A DNA stretch of 64,000 nucleotides from Balaenoptera acutorostrata (GCF_949987535.1 NC_080067.1:65348128-65412127); one strand, 5' to 3'. Positions 45,961-58,845 are shown, numbered from the stretch's first letter. The notes: generated from the sequence alone by a model not told the origin. Numbers and translations are program-made.

Positions 45961-47115
45961 AATCTTCTATTTATATTTCAACTCAAAATTGTACACTTCT
46001 TGAAAACGTTCCTCTTGCTGGATATCTATGAGATACCTTAAGCAAATAGAGAACTGCATACATGGCCCTGAACATCACTTTAAATGACTGTATTTATTAT
46101 TTATATTTTTATCCTCACTTTTGCTGTGTAGTTGCTGTGAATGGCTTGGAACATGCAAAATATGCTAAGCAAGAAACACAGCCCATACCTGAAGAGTTAG
46201 CAGTTGAAAGGCACAAAGAGGTACAATGGATTTAAAAGCCTCTTGAAGAACAGCCTTTTGCTGCACAGATGCCAGGCAAGACAGTATGTGGCAGGAAAAG
46301 AGTTGGGGAAACTGCTTTAAAAACCTATTAACTAGGAATGTGAAAAAGCAGGGAACAATTGGGAAAGGAGGGAGGTGCTCACTGCTTAAAAGGCTTTTAA
46401 ATGTGACCATACTTTGGTTGGCTTTTTGCCTGCAACATAAAATGAGGATGGTGTACTGAATGGCTAGATGGCTGCTGGAGGTGGAAAGAATGGAAGCTAG
46501 GCTAGGGAGTCAAGGCTGAATTTTGAGATGCCACCCTGGACCATGTGCAGCTGTTGAGACAACTCTCAGCAATGGTTTAGTGAAGTAAACACAACATTCA
46601 GTCAGGCTGCTCAATCACCCTTTCATTTTTATGTTTTTCTTGATCCCATAAATATGTGCCTATGCGGTCTTTGCTGCAGATAACAAGGAGTTAATAAATT
46701 AGCCAGCCAAACAGGCAGGAATGGAGAAAAGCCACAGAACTTAGAATTGAACAGCTGACAGCAGATTCTGCAGGTGTGAGATGGGAATCAGCTCTGCATT
46801 TTCCATGTAGCACAATTTTCTCTGTCTGGGCTGTGGCCTGATTTCTGGCCCCTTCAGGACAAGCTGAGTTATAAGGGAGAGAATTCCAGGGGGCTCTGCT
46901 CTACGATCTTATGAACTCTAACCTTCTTTAAGAAGGAAGCAACCTCCTATGTTTAGACTGACAATATTACATGTTGGCAGTGGCCTTGTAAGATTTTAGT
47001 TTTATATTAGGAAGGAAAAATACTCTAGATGCCATCCTACCTAAATAAGAAATGGTGGATTAAACTGCAGAGCACAATGAATCATCCTCCTGCAACTGGG
47101 TGTCAAGGTGCAGCC
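45961..47115. other. Unique sequence
   Basis: No gene or repeat recognised. Confidence 0.5.
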
Positions 47116-47150
47116 CGCGCGCACACACACACACAAACACACACACACAC

Positions 47151-47185
<35 letters not shown>

Positions 47186-47190
47186 CGAGA
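47116..47190. repeat. (CA)n-(GT)n-(GA)n compound microsatellite
   Basis: GCGCGCACACACACACAC, one AA break, CACACACACACAC, then directly GTGTGTGTGTGTGTGTGTGT and GAGAGAGAGAGAGA. The CA run abuts the GT run at ACGT, so the two form a perfect inverted repeat. Confidence 0.97.
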
Positions 47191-50100
47191 AAGGGGATCA
47201 CTACTTGCACTGAATATATAAGTACCACAGCAGATAGTAAGATCATAACAGGGTAGGTGGAAATGAGAGAAATGGACTGCTTTAAAGTGCATATTTCTAA
47301 TATACTAGTTCATCATATTCTTCTAATCATTCCACTTGCTGGTAATGGACATTCAAGGCTAAACTCCACAATGTGGCCGTTCTTCCAAATCTTTTTGACT
47401 TACAGTGGTAAAAAATACTAATTATATAACACTTGAAAGTGTTCAATACGATCCCTTGATTAACAAAACATTCCAGTGTTTCTTTCTGTTAAGGGCTCTG
47501 GAGTGATACAAAAGTGATAGTGACTGATCAGATTAATAATAAAAAATGTTAATTTGATTTCTCTTTACACGGTGAGTATGGTCTACACATCCAAACCCTT
47601 TTGACTAAACTGTTATAAGGTATGTATTTGGAATAAGGATAGAAAAACTCAGATCTGAGGCTTTTTTCTAGATAGGCTCCGGGAAGGACAGGTAAATACC
47701 TTCAGTTATCAATATTCAAAATAGAAGCTGGTACCTACTATTAAATCTCATTTTGAATCTTCTCTTTCTCTAAGGCCTTACTTTATGTCCCTAAAATCCT
47801 ATGTTTCCAGTTTCTCCATCTAAAATGGAAGATCCTATGATTTAGACTATAAAAGATTAGCTACTTTCAGATACACTGCCCTTAGCGAGCTCTGAAAAAG
47901 TCTCCCCAATCCAAAAATATATTCCATTTTTTTGTGAAGGTCTAAAATTTCATCATTAGAGATGTTAATATTTAGAGTCTTTGTCCCTTTATGACAAATT
48001 CAATTTCAAAACGCACAAAAATTAAACAAACATAAAAATCCAAAAATATGTGTACTACAAATGTAATTTTTAATTATCTGTGTACTAAAGACCAGAAAGG
48101 AATATAGAAAATTTAAGTTATGTTGTTAGGTAGGTTGTATTATAGAGGACATTTTCCTTTAAAATTTTCCCTTTAATGTGTTTGTAATAAATATCAGTAA
48201 GGAAAAAAATTAATATCACTTTTAAAGACTCTAATTCTGCTTGACTGCTATATCTCTCTAACTGTTGGAACCTAAAAAATAAATACATAAAATTTAAAAA
48301 TAAAAAACATAAGATTACTCTCAGTTATATATAGATTTTAGAAGAAAAACATAAAACAACAAATATTCATTTAGGAGTTAATATATATTTATTATGGGGG
48401 AGGCACTTTGTTGAGTGATACAGAGGATACAAAAATGACTAAGATCTGTGCCCACCTCCCCCTTCAAAGAGCTTCTGCCATAAAGCTAGTAACTTTAAAG
48501 AAAGAACACAATGTTATTACCAGTCATTACTACATTAGGTTGAATCTATTTATTAGCCATTTGTTTCAAATTTTGAAAACGGAAGGATGGAGCAAGCCTG
48601 GGACACTACCTAGGAAAGATCAGCCTGGATTAAGATACTTAATGAAGGAAGATGAGGGCAGTGGGCACAAGCGGGGAGAAGCGATAGCACAAAAGAGGGA
48701 GAAGATGAGAGCATGCTGACAGCAAACTATGCCTATTTCAGAGGGTTGGTTAGAGCTAGCTCTGACTTCCAGCAAATAATTTTCAACATATAAAATGGAC
48801 CCTAACAAAGTATTATTCCTATCAATCAAGGAGAACCAAGTAATCAAGGAGGGATATTTAAACACAAATATACCTTCATATTCACAATATAAACTCTGAG
48901 ATAGTGTGTATTTCCTTATAAACCACCACTGTAGTGAAGATGGTTTTAATCCAATCATTTTGAAGCTCACTCTGATATCTGATATTGCAGATACCCTTGT
49001 TCTATTATTCTGTCCCAAATGTTTAAAACCTGATGGGAAAAAAGTAATGTCCTTAAGGAGTAGAATTCATCATTAGAAATAAAGAATTTTCCAAGTTGTT
49101 TGGGAAATGGGTTAATTTCTCTTTTTTCCCCCCTCTCTTAGACATCAAAATACATTGATTTCTCCTCAGTGGTAAAGAAATATGGCACTAAGAAGTACCA
49201 AATGAACTCACTTTAACAGACTTCAAAACAATACTACTAAGCAATTATTTTTAAATGTTTCTCTCCACAAGACTAATTTCTTACAGCTGATAACTCTCTT
49301 TAGGAAGTACTGACACTCACAAGGCCCTAAATTCTCATTTGGTCCCTAATACCCCATTTGGTAATCAATATCTTCATTTACTCTTCCCTGAATCCCCATA
49401 AGCCTTATTCTTCATCAGTATCTATCACATTTCTCTTTTCCTTTAGTCATTTTCTTTCATTTTTAATCCTTCCTTTCAGGCCAAGTTGTCGGCCTTTTAT
49501 ATCTATATTTACTTCCTCCTTCTCTTTCTCATTTTGACCCTTTCCAGACCTTCAGATTATGAACGTTGACATTTGTGACTCATTTTTTTGCCACGCTGGC
49601 CTTTCATGAATAAAATTTCCCTCCTTCACAAGACTGTTCTAAGCAAGCATAATTTTAAGTATCCATGACTATTTTCCAAATAGAGATTCACTTCATTTGA
49701 TTCTTCATGTGTTAAATCAAATGTGTTCAAGAATATGATTTCCTACTCCTATTCCTATTCAGTATTTTCTGTGAGTCCCCTTTATGATACCTTTCTACTG
49801 CAGTGTGGAAACTTGAGCTATCTGTGGTCTAGTCTGAACTGTACATGGGACAGTGATAATGACCCTCTGACCCTACGGTTCTTCCTGGCTGTGGGTAGAA
49901 TTGATAGCACTTTTTCAATTTCTCCCTTGTCTTTGCTTGAACATACTGGAATTACAACCTCTGATAAAGGCAACATCCCCTTTGTAGTGGAAACAAAAGG
50001 AGTGTGTAATGAATTGGTTAAGATTACATTGCATGTTTAGATGATGAAATCCAACTGCAGCTCAGTTCCTTTATTTTCTCTAGCTGGGCCCGATCTTTCA

Positions 50101-52754
50101 ATAAGACATTATTGACTGGCATCTTCCCCAGAACAGGTGCTTTGGAATATAGTCTTGCTGCTTCGAGTTTAGACTGAAACACAACTATTGTACAGGTCAA
50201 GGGAATCAGATGTGAGACAATAATTCCCAGTACCTTAGGAGGAGCACTGTAGATGATCCATATCCAGGTGGCATTAAAACAATGAAGCGTCCTTGGATTT
50301 ATATAATGTGCCAACCCTTTCAAATTAACTTTAGTTACTAAGATGGCAAGATGTGAATTATAGTTTTATATGCCATTTCTCTGCAAAATTCTAGGACTGA
50401 GAAGAGCAAGGAGAGGGGAGAGAGACAATTTTTTATAATTCATCAATACAGATTTTGCTACACTGACATTATAAAATGAATTATTAATCTTTATGAATAT
50501 GGAATCAATTAATGCCACAATTGTGTGGTATTAAACTCTATCTTTTTTATCACAAAACATATCACACCTTTGGTTGCTCTGAAAAGCAAATTACTGGCCT
50601 CTTCTGCCCTCCCTCTTATTTAACGTGTACTTTTATCTTTTCCAAAAAATCACTTAGAATTTTGCTTTTCGAAATGGCACAATACCAATATTGGCTGCAG
50701 AAAATATTTAAAATGTGTGTTTTTCAAAGAATGATCAGATCACTTATTCATCTTTTAGAGCAAAATGACTATATTCATCTCAATTATTTTTGCCAAGGAT
50801 TGTAACACTAATTTTACTCTTTCTAAAAATTAAAATAGCAAATAGTTTATATAAGGTGTTGATAATTACCTATATTATTGTACTGCTGTGACAGATGTTG
50901 GCAAAAAAGCCTAAAATGCCTACAGCTGTGCACTCCATGACATCTAGTTTATACTCAGACAGAAGGCTAACAGATGTTCTGAACTGTCACTTTGCCTAAA
51001 TGTTTTTAAAGTCTAAGGACCTGCTTTATAATTCACCAGAGTCTGATTTTGTTTCACATAGGTCCTCAGAATTCCCATCTGTGACAATTAATGTTAAGGA
51101 CATTGATAAATCAACCCTTGTGTTTTCCCTCTTCTTTAAGAAACAGGTATCAGTTTATATATGGATGGTGGATTGTAAAAGCTGCTTTTATGTACATCCT
51201 AGTTGTGAAATTCTTTCCTTAAACATAGATTTTATTGGGCTACCAGAATTCATGAAGGTCTGTTTTGAGCCGGGTGTACGGAAAGAGCCAGGAAATCACC
51301 CATTCTTTTCTTTTCGCTAAATTTTATGTACCTTGTTAGTAAAATGTTAACAATTTCCAAAGACAGTTATATTTTTTCCAGTGAATAAAAAACTGTTTTG
51401 TTATTTTTATTTCAGTATTTTAATAACTCTGCTCATAACAATAACTATTAATTGTGCAGTCTGTTAGGATAATGAAAGAACAAAATAAATGTCATTCACA
51501 AAGCATACAGCACATCTTCTCCTGCCTGACACCCTAATACTTCCTCTTCCCAAACATACCTTCAGATCCTTCATACAGAATTACTGCCCCGTGCAAAGGC
51601 CATCAATGCCTTATTTGCTGTTGCTCTTAATTTTAACAAGCTGGATTCCTGTAGTACACTTGCTTAATAGTTTAAACATTCTGTTAACAATCAGGTGTTT
51701 GGCCTATCCTGTTTCTCTTCCATTCTGTATAGAAATATAACTCCAAATAGTACATCTTTCTGGGTTTGTTTCTAAATTAGTCCCCACACTTAATTATGAG
51801 GATGAGAGGGATGCCTTATTCCTCTTTGTTATAGGCTAAGCTCTCAGTAATCCCAAACAAAAGAGCCAGTTCTGGAAGATATAGGATTTGCTAGCAGGAT
51901 TATGGTCTCATAGATAATGATGTGCAGTCAGCAGAAGCGAAGCTTTATTTTAATTCAAATAAGCTAGTAAACAAACCACTGACAAGTCTGCTGGTGAGAG
52001 TAACTGGCTGCTGTTGCCACATTGGCAGCTAAATTATAGAAAATCTATTATACCCTGTTCACCATATGTTTAATTTAATACAAGATACAAATTAAACTAT
52101 CCACAGTGCCTATTAAAATAACAATACTTTTTTATATTTGAATGTCTTAAAATAACTTCTACTGACCTTTTAAAGGGTGGTTTTGATATAGGTGATTATC
52201 TGGGGGGGAAAGGTAGTTAATAGAAGGCAAAAAAAAAAAAAATTAATTGCCTTTCTGAGAAAATAAAAATATAAATGTTCACTGGTTTGCAGTTGTTAAT
52301 AAGGTTAATTAGCAGTCATGTGTTCTGTTATTACTATATTTCCCTCCCACCCTTTTGGTTTCTGAGGCTGGAGTTTTAAGAGTGATACTTAGTTTGACCT
52401 ATGTGAGTCTGTCCTCATGAAATCATTACCTTGACCAAGCCAGCCTATGGGTAGCCTTAAACCTGATGCCAATTGAGACCTAAATGCAGAAAACTGAGTT
52501 TAAACTCTAGGTTCAACTTTGGTATGACACAGGAAAAAGACATAGAATTTTATATCCCTGCTTCAAGTCAATCTCTTCATAGCCAGAAGATCCTAAGGAG
52601 AGCCACAATTAGGAAGCTGCCTTCCAGAAAAAGGAGAGAAGAAAAAGACAAGACCACACACTGTTCACAGTTTCCTCCTGAACCCGCAATAGTCAGTAAC
52701 CAGTGGTGCTTGCTTGAATCTATTTGGACTCAGTTTAGCAGATTTTAAAGACCA
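47191..52754. other. Long unique AT-rich stretch
   Basis: No gene or clear transposon over 5.5 kb. A possible reversed L2 piece lies at about 48375-48480 (TTATTATGGGGGAGGCACTT, GAGGATACAAAAATGACTAA). The largest frames (132 codons reverse at 48620-49018, 103-106 codons elsewhere) have unrelated overlapping frames and no similarity I know. There is an A-run at 52230-52243. Confidence 0.5.
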
Positions 52755-52972
52755 TGATGGGTTTTAGATTATAGAGCTAGATTTCAAACCCAGATCTACT
52801 GTTTCCCAGCCACAGATATTTAAATCAGCTGGATCTTCCCTTACTTTGTTTAAAAAAAAAAGGGGGGGGGATAAAAATTCCAATTTTATAAGATTATTAT
52901 GAGAATTAAATAAGAGAAAGTATCTGGTACATAATAAATGGCCATTAAAGGTTAGTTCCTTTGCTCTTATTA
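52755..52972 (+). mobile_element. MIR SINE
   Basis: ATAGAGCTAGATTTCAAACC, CCAGATCTACTGTTTCCCAG, a decayed core, then AGATTATTATGAGAATTAAA, GTATCTGGTACATAATAAAT and GGCCATTAAAGGTTAG. A homopolymer junction of about 10 A and 9 G sits in the core at 52851-52869. Confidence 0.75.
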
Positions 52973-53180
52973 CCCTCAAGCAAACAGAATGTTGCTCTTT
53001 CTTCGAGGGTGAAGGGAGAATGTTAGGAGAAGGGATTGGAAGGGAAGGTATAAATAGAAATTCTCCCTAGAATCAGTTTCCTTGGATCATTAACTTCTTT
53101 CCACAGGCAAAACCTTAAATGGGATGCTCCTTTTCTCCCAAAATTCACTACAGTTTCTACTCTCTTTAAGACTGTATCAG

Positions 53181-53537
53181 CAAATGAACTTATTTACAAA
53201 ACAGAAACAGACTCACAGACATAGAAAACAAACTTATGGTCACCAAAGGGGAAGGGGCAGGGGATAAATTAGGAGTTTGGGATTAGCAGATACACACTAC
53301 TATATATAAAATAGATAAACAACAAGGACCCACTGTAGAGCACAGAGAACTATATTCAATATTTTATAATGAACTATAATGGAAAAGAATATGAAAAAGA
53401 ATATATATATATGCATAACGGAATCACTTTGCTGTACACCAGAAACTAACACAACATTGTAAATCAACTATACTCCATTTAAAATATATAAAATATATAT
53501 ATATTATATATATACACATTTAAAAAAAGAAGAAGAA
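53181..53537 (+). mobile_element. L1 3' UTR insertion
   Basis: CAAATGAACTTATTTACAAA, CTTATGGTCACCAAAGGGGA, ACTGTAGAGCACAGAGAACT and TCACTTTGCTGTACACCAG, then (AT)n and an A-rich tail. The TSD TGTATCAG lies at 53173-53180 and 53538-53545. Confidence 0.95.
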
Positions 53538-53545
53538 TGTATCAG

Positions 53546-54190
53546 TAAGTCATCCATACCAACTGCCCATTCTTGGGCCTCTGAAATAGAGAGACAAAGA
53601 ATAATCACACTTTGGGATACCTTTCCAAACATTTATGTACATACAGCTTTTGCACTGGGTCTGCAAATGTGTTCCTGGAGCTGCACTATACAAATTCTGG
53701 TTCAAATGGAAGCTTATCAAATCCAACTGTGTTCTGGTAGTTACAATACTGCACAGGTGTACATTTGGAAAATATCCTCAGTTTACGTTATTCTTGAGGT
53801 CCAGCAGATGATGATAATATTTTAACTAAAATGCAAGTTAATTTATCTTGGGAGCATGGTACTAGTAAGACTGTGCCAAATGGACACAAGACAGATACCC
53901 CACGGGCCTTTCCCCTCGCTCCACTACCCTCAGAGGTTGAAAGACCAGAGACATTTCCATTTACTGAAACTCTACAATACTGATAAAGTGAGAAATTTTT
54001 TTAAAAGTCACAAAATGTGCGGCATATTTTAAATGTTCAACAGTTTTAAATGAATACTCTTAACACATAAACACAAACATATGATTGCAGAGATAATTTC
54101 ATTTTGTATCTATCAAGAAAAGTTTAAGGAACGCTACCCACAGGCCTTACTCCTACCTCCAACTTTCCCCTTAATTATAAAAACACATAC
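53546..54190. other. Unique sequence flanking the CpG island
   Basis: No repeat recognised. AT-rich until about 54190, then a sharp change to GC-rich DNA. Confidence 0.5.
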
Positions 54191-54199
54191 TTCTTAGTC

Positions 54200-55620
54200 C
54201 GTTCTTAGCGTAAAACAAAGACTGGGGGAACCTCCGAGAGTTCCACAAGTTGGAACACGAGTGGGGAGGGAGACCACGCTACGTCTGTGACCACTGAGGA
54301 AACAGGCCGCCTTTCAGCCTGCGGCCCCCCTTCGACACCTGGGCTTCCCAGGTCGTGGCCGAGAAGCCGCGAGCCGCCTCCCTTGGGAGCGCCCGCCCTC
54401 CTCGCCCACATTCCTTCCCTGAACCCCTCGAGTCGTCGAGTTGCCCACCGCCCAGCCCTCGGGGAGGACGCCCGGCTCCCCACGCTCCCAGGGCTCTCCC
54501 AGGCTCGGTCTCCACATGCGGAGCACTGGGAGACGAACCGAACCCGCCACACTGTGCGCTCGCTGAAACAAGCGGGTCCCAACACGCTTGAGCCTAGAGT
54601 CAGGGACACGCGCCCGCCCGCCCCTCGGGGCGCCCAGCGTGGGAAAAGGCGGCCGGGAACGCGGGCCTGCAGGCGCCCGGGACCCAGGCTTCCACTCACT
54701 CGGTCGGCGCTGCCCGTCCCTTCGCCGAGGGCCTCCGCCCTCCCTCTCGCAGCCGGAGCCGGAACCGGAGCCGGAGGCGGGGCCGCACGGAGCCGCGCCG
54801 GCCGCGCCCTGACGTGCGGGCCGTGCCGGGACGTGCGGGCCGAGAGCGCGGGAAATGCGGCGGCGCACGAGGGCCGGAGGGCAGGCCGGGATGTCGCGGC
54901 TCCGGGGCTGGGGAAGCGCAGCCAGGCCGGCCGAGCCTCCGCTTTCCCACGCGAGCGCAGTCGGGTCAGGCGGACCGGTTCCGCAGGGCCCCGCCAACCT
55001 AGAAGGCCGGCCCGACCCGACGAGACTTGTTCACCCTCGGCCCCAGCGGCCCTCGGGAGGCGAGAGGGCCGAGGCTCAGCGAGAAGTTTATTCTAGTGGC
55101 TCTGAAAACTGAGGTTTTCTCCTCACACACTCGCGCGCGCTCCCGGGTTAGGTTTTACAATCTCAAGACCTTGCATTTAAACCACGTCCCTCACCGGGTC
55201 GTGGCCGGCGGAGGGTCGCCCTGGCCGCGCTCCCCTGCCTGTCATTTTAAGAGCTCATCAAGTGGCGGGCTTGTGTGGTGTTGGTTTTGTCTAAGTGAAT
55301 AATTGAATCGTGTTGGGCGAGTTGACGGGAGCAACACGTTCAGAGTCCCGTGGTGTATTTGGAGGCACTCGCGGCCGGTACCCTCCGCAGGCTGGGGAAG
55401 CAGTCGCCCTCCGACCTGGCGCGGGCGGCTCCTATCCGAGCCCCGCTGGCCGGCACTCGGCCGCCCGCCCGCGCGCCAGTGTTCCCAGAGGGTCCCCGGG
55501 GCCCAGGCCGCGCCGGAGGCCGTCCGAGTCCGACTTTTTTCCGTGTGGAGAGGTAGAGCGGCCAGTAGTGAATGACGGATTGCCTGCGAGAGGGAAGCTA
55601 CAGTTTTCACGGTAGCTGAT
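54200..55620. promoter_or_regulatory. CpG island, probable promoter
   Basis: About 1.4 kb of visibly GC-rich, CpG-dense DNA in an AT-rich region. It is most intense from about 54280 to 55060, with a second dense part at about 55360-55530. It contains a GC box (GGAGGCGGGGCC, 54773-54784), a run of CCGGAG/CCGGAA hexamers (54745-54778) and two copies of GACGTGCGGGCC (54811-54822, 54830-54841). There is no obvious TATA box, as is usual for CpG-island promoters. Such islands in mammals nearly always mark transcription starts, so first exons of one or two divergent transcripts are expected. Their limits cannot be read from sequence alone. Confidence 0.85.
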
Positions 55621-55805
55621 GGCTAAAGCATGGCACTGTGCCATCTCTGTGAAACTCATGATTTGTACGGTCACTGGTTTCCTGGAACATCCAGACCCTG
55701 ATCGTGCGTACAATGTTTCCTAATAAGCAGCACTCGCCAATTTAAAACCAGGTCCCGGGTGCCCCTCTTGCTAATCCCCTCTGCCATTAAATCCTCTTCT
55801 TTTAT

Positions 55806-55996
55806 CCCCTCTCTACTTTCCCTTTCCTTCCCTTCCCTTCCCTTCCCTTCCCTTCTTTTCCCCTCCCTTCCCCTCCCTTCCCCTCCCTTTCCTTTCCTTT
55901 CCTTTCCTTTCCTTTCCTTTCCTTTCCTTTCCTCCCTCCTTCCCTCCCTTTCTGCCTTCCTTCCTTTTCTTCTTTCCTTCCCTCCCTCCCTCCCTC
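55806..55996. repeat. Long (CCCTT)n/(CCTTT)n homopyrimidine tract
   Basis: About 190 bp of almost pure C/T on the plus strand: (TTCCC)n, then (CCCCTCCCTT)n, then (CCTTT)n, then (CCTTCCCT)n. Lys/Gly/Glu-rich and Pro/Phe/Ser-rich frames over it are repeat translations. Confidence 0.97.
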
Positions 55997-56029
55997 AATC
56001 TGAGTAGTTCTTGCTGAATGCTTCCCAGT

Positions 56030-56053
56030 AGGGGGGGCCGGGGTGGGGGGGGA
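56030..56053 (+). other. G-run cluster with quadruplex potential
   Basis: Within 24 bases there is a run of seven G, a run of four G and a run of eight G, split by CC and T. This is enough guanine tracts for an intramolecular G-quadruplex. It sits just downstream of the pyrimidine tract and the CpG island. Confidence 0.8.
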
Positions 56054-58845
56054 GTATGCCCTCCCCACCCCATCTCCCCAGTATGGCTTGTTGCTTGTAG
56101 AACTGGAGAGCTCAACTTTGGCCCCAGAGCCCTTTTGAATAGTGAAGTTTCCAGTTCAGAGCCACCTATGAACACCCATAAATCGGTGCACACGGATTCC
56201 CCAACCCCGTCAGAAAGCCGTTTCTATAACTTAGAATCGTTTAGGTGGTGTGTGTTTGCTCTGAGAGAGGAGCTGACCAGTTAGATTAGTTTGTGGATAC
56301 AGAAAGGTTGCTGTTGTTGTTGTTGTTTTAAGCAATTTTCCAGTTGCAGGCAACTGGTTCTTGATTCCCTCACCTACCAAGGCAGTTTGTCACTTTTGCC
56401 CTTCACCGTGACACATTCCACATTTTTTAGTTATAGGCTGAAGTTTTCCCCCATGTCAGATAGAATGTCATTGCATTACAGCTTTTGAGACAACTTTTGG
56501 AGGCTTACCTACAAAACTGTCTTCCTGTCCTTAACTGGAGAGTGAGGCCACCTGAGACATTTTAAACTTCCTTGTGACTGGGATTGAATATACTCAATTG
56601 ATAAGATGTGTAATGTTTACTCACTTTTAGACACCTTAGGGTACTCACTGATGCCTTCCTATCTTACAGACTTAGATTCAGCCCCAAGCCCCTCCCTTGC
56701 TGGAAAGAGGACAAGCAGTTCAGATTCTTTCAGTTATTTGAGAAGGAAAATAGCTTTCATCAGGTTGGGGCATCCTTTATAAGTTTTGATATTCAGCAAA
56801 AACGTATGACAAGGGAAGCAGGAAGAGATTATTCCGTTATTTCAGTGGATTACTTTTGTAGTGCAAAGTTATGAAACACTGGATTCAACATTTTCCATGT
56901 ACTGTCTCCCACTCCACCTTTAGTTGGAGTAGGTATTTCTACTGTTGACTTTCCATTTTGCATAATGTGTCCCCTCCCACCTTGCCAACAGTGAGGAAAG
57001 CAAAACACTCCTCAGCCTATTCCATTAAAGTTTGCTCTTGATTTACACTCTCCACTCCCTCCCTCCACCAACACACACTTATATAGGCACAGTTTTCTTG
57101 ATCCAGAGAGTGTTGGGATGTGTGTAACTTTTTAATATTGTCCTGACTTTCATTCCTTTTGAACTAATATTAAGGTGTTCATCCTGAGATATAACATGAA
57201 TTATTGAGAAACAACCATGTGAAATATTGTTTAATTTTCTGTTTTATTGTTTGTGTTTGTTTTTCAAGTTTTGTAGGAAAGGCTTTAATTGGTGTCTAAG
57301 TAATAGTCCTCAAGAATTCCTTATTAGATTACTTCAGACCAGTTGTAAACCAATAATATTATTGTTTCTGAAAGGGAAGGTAGAAGCTAAGATCAGTTCT
57401 GTCAAGAGATTCATTTGAGGGTTTATCTTTCTGTTATTTTGAATGGTTTGTGGGAAGAAAGGGAGGACTAAATGGGGCAGGGGGCAGAGATAGAGAACCC
57501 AACGAAAACTTGTTTTTAAGATTGAAGCCATTTCCCCAGACTATTGTCTTGCCACAAGTGACGATACACAGAGCAGAAGTCATGAGAGTGGATTACAGTC
57601 ACTCTGGGCTATTGGAGGCCCAGAGAGTCCTGGCATTAATTCCTATAGAAAGGTAGAGACACCTAGCCATCTTCCCCTGCAGCACCCTCATTGCCTAAGT
57701 GTTCAGGGCTCCAAGTTGATACAGACCTCGGCTGGGTCTAGGTGGCAGGGCTTCCCCTGCGAGGGGAAGCAGATGTTCTCTGTGGAACGGAGGGGGAAGC
57801 AGGGTGGCTATAAGAAGAAGCCTGAGGGGATGGGGCACTGTAGCAGGAGGGCTGTGGCCACCAGTCCCCTGGCAGGATAGCAATCAATGAGTCAAAGCTA
57901 ACAGTGAGTGAAAGAGAGCCAAGAGTAGGACCCTTTGGGTGCTAAAGTCTAACCTTTAGCTTGTTCCACTCCTCCCCATGGCATCCCACCCTAGGTTTTC
58001 TGGGATTGGAGACCTAACTAGAGGAGGAGGGGAGCATGGTAAGAAAATATGCCTAACCCCTGTCCAACATGCATGCACGGGTGGAGCTTGCAGAGATCAG
58101 GAGACACATCTCAAGTCCTCAGTGATCTGTGTGTCTGGCTTGTGCAGTTATGCATGGCCAACAGGGAGTGGGGAGCGGTGGGGAGGAAACCTGGTTTTCT
58201 CCAGTCACCCTATCTGGGGCTGGTGTGTTTCCTCTCCCCCCCCCAGCCCTCCACCTCACCCCATCAGGACCAAACAGAATTGAAACTCCATTGCCTTTGC
58301 CTGCACTGAGCCTAAAAACCCAGTATTTGATAAGGTTCCTGCACCATTGATACAATTGCAGACTTTTTAAAGCCTCCTCAAAGAGACAGATGTTTGGGCT
58401 GATTAAGAATCGAGGAGGAAACCTGCAGCTGCACCAAGGAATAATCTATTGGACAAATATTTTAATAAAAAAATATGAAGAGATCAGCCTGACCTTGCAA
58501 GGTCTTCTGCTTTAAAAAAATCTTTATCAAACCCCTATTCTATGGCTTCAATAAACAGAACCCATTACCTCACGGCATCTTTTGTTGGCCCCATACAAGA
58601 GAGAACAAAATGGTTATTCAGGGGAACGCTTTCGATTTTTATTGTGGGTAGCCTGCACAAAGAGCCGTGTTATTGTATTTAAAAGAACCATCTGTAGCAG
58701 AAACAATGGCATCAAATTATCTTTGAATACCCACTGAAAAAACATAAAGCTTTTTTTTTTATTCTTCTTCTGTACGGTGGGGGGATAGAGCAGTGTTAGG
58801 ATAACTGACTTTTTTGTTGTTCTCTGGGTGCATTCTTCTCGCTCC
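56054..58845. other. Unique, transposon-poor sequence
   Basis: No interspersed repeat recognised. There is a short (GTT)n at 56309-56327 and a C-run at 58230-58241. The block at about 58380-58740 (for example AGCCTGACCTTGCAAGGTCT and AGGGGAACGCTTTCGATTTT) has the even composition typical of conserved non-coding DNA, but conservation cannot be tested here. Frames up to 101 codons overlap on both strands and look random. Confidence 0.5.

Noticed and set aside
45889..47190. Possible CRISPR-like or tandem-array structure
   Set aside because: These are simple microsatellites. There are no spacers, and the genome is eukaryotic.
48620..49018. 132-codon reverse frame
   Set aside because: No similarity I recognise, overlapped by an unrelated 103-codon forward frame, and no promoter or splice context. 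Length is within chance for this much AT-rich DNA.
54287..55096. 269-codon forward frame and 227-codon reverse frame (54314-54997)
   Set aside because: Both lie in the CpG island, where stop codons are rare by composition. The translations are Arg/Pro/Gly/Ala-rich with no domain, and the frames overlap on both strands. Kept only as a promoter region.
55759..56193. Frames of 82-126 codons with Pro/Phe/Ser or Lys/Gly/Glu repeats
   Set aside because: Translations of the (CCCTT)n tract, with no other coding signs.
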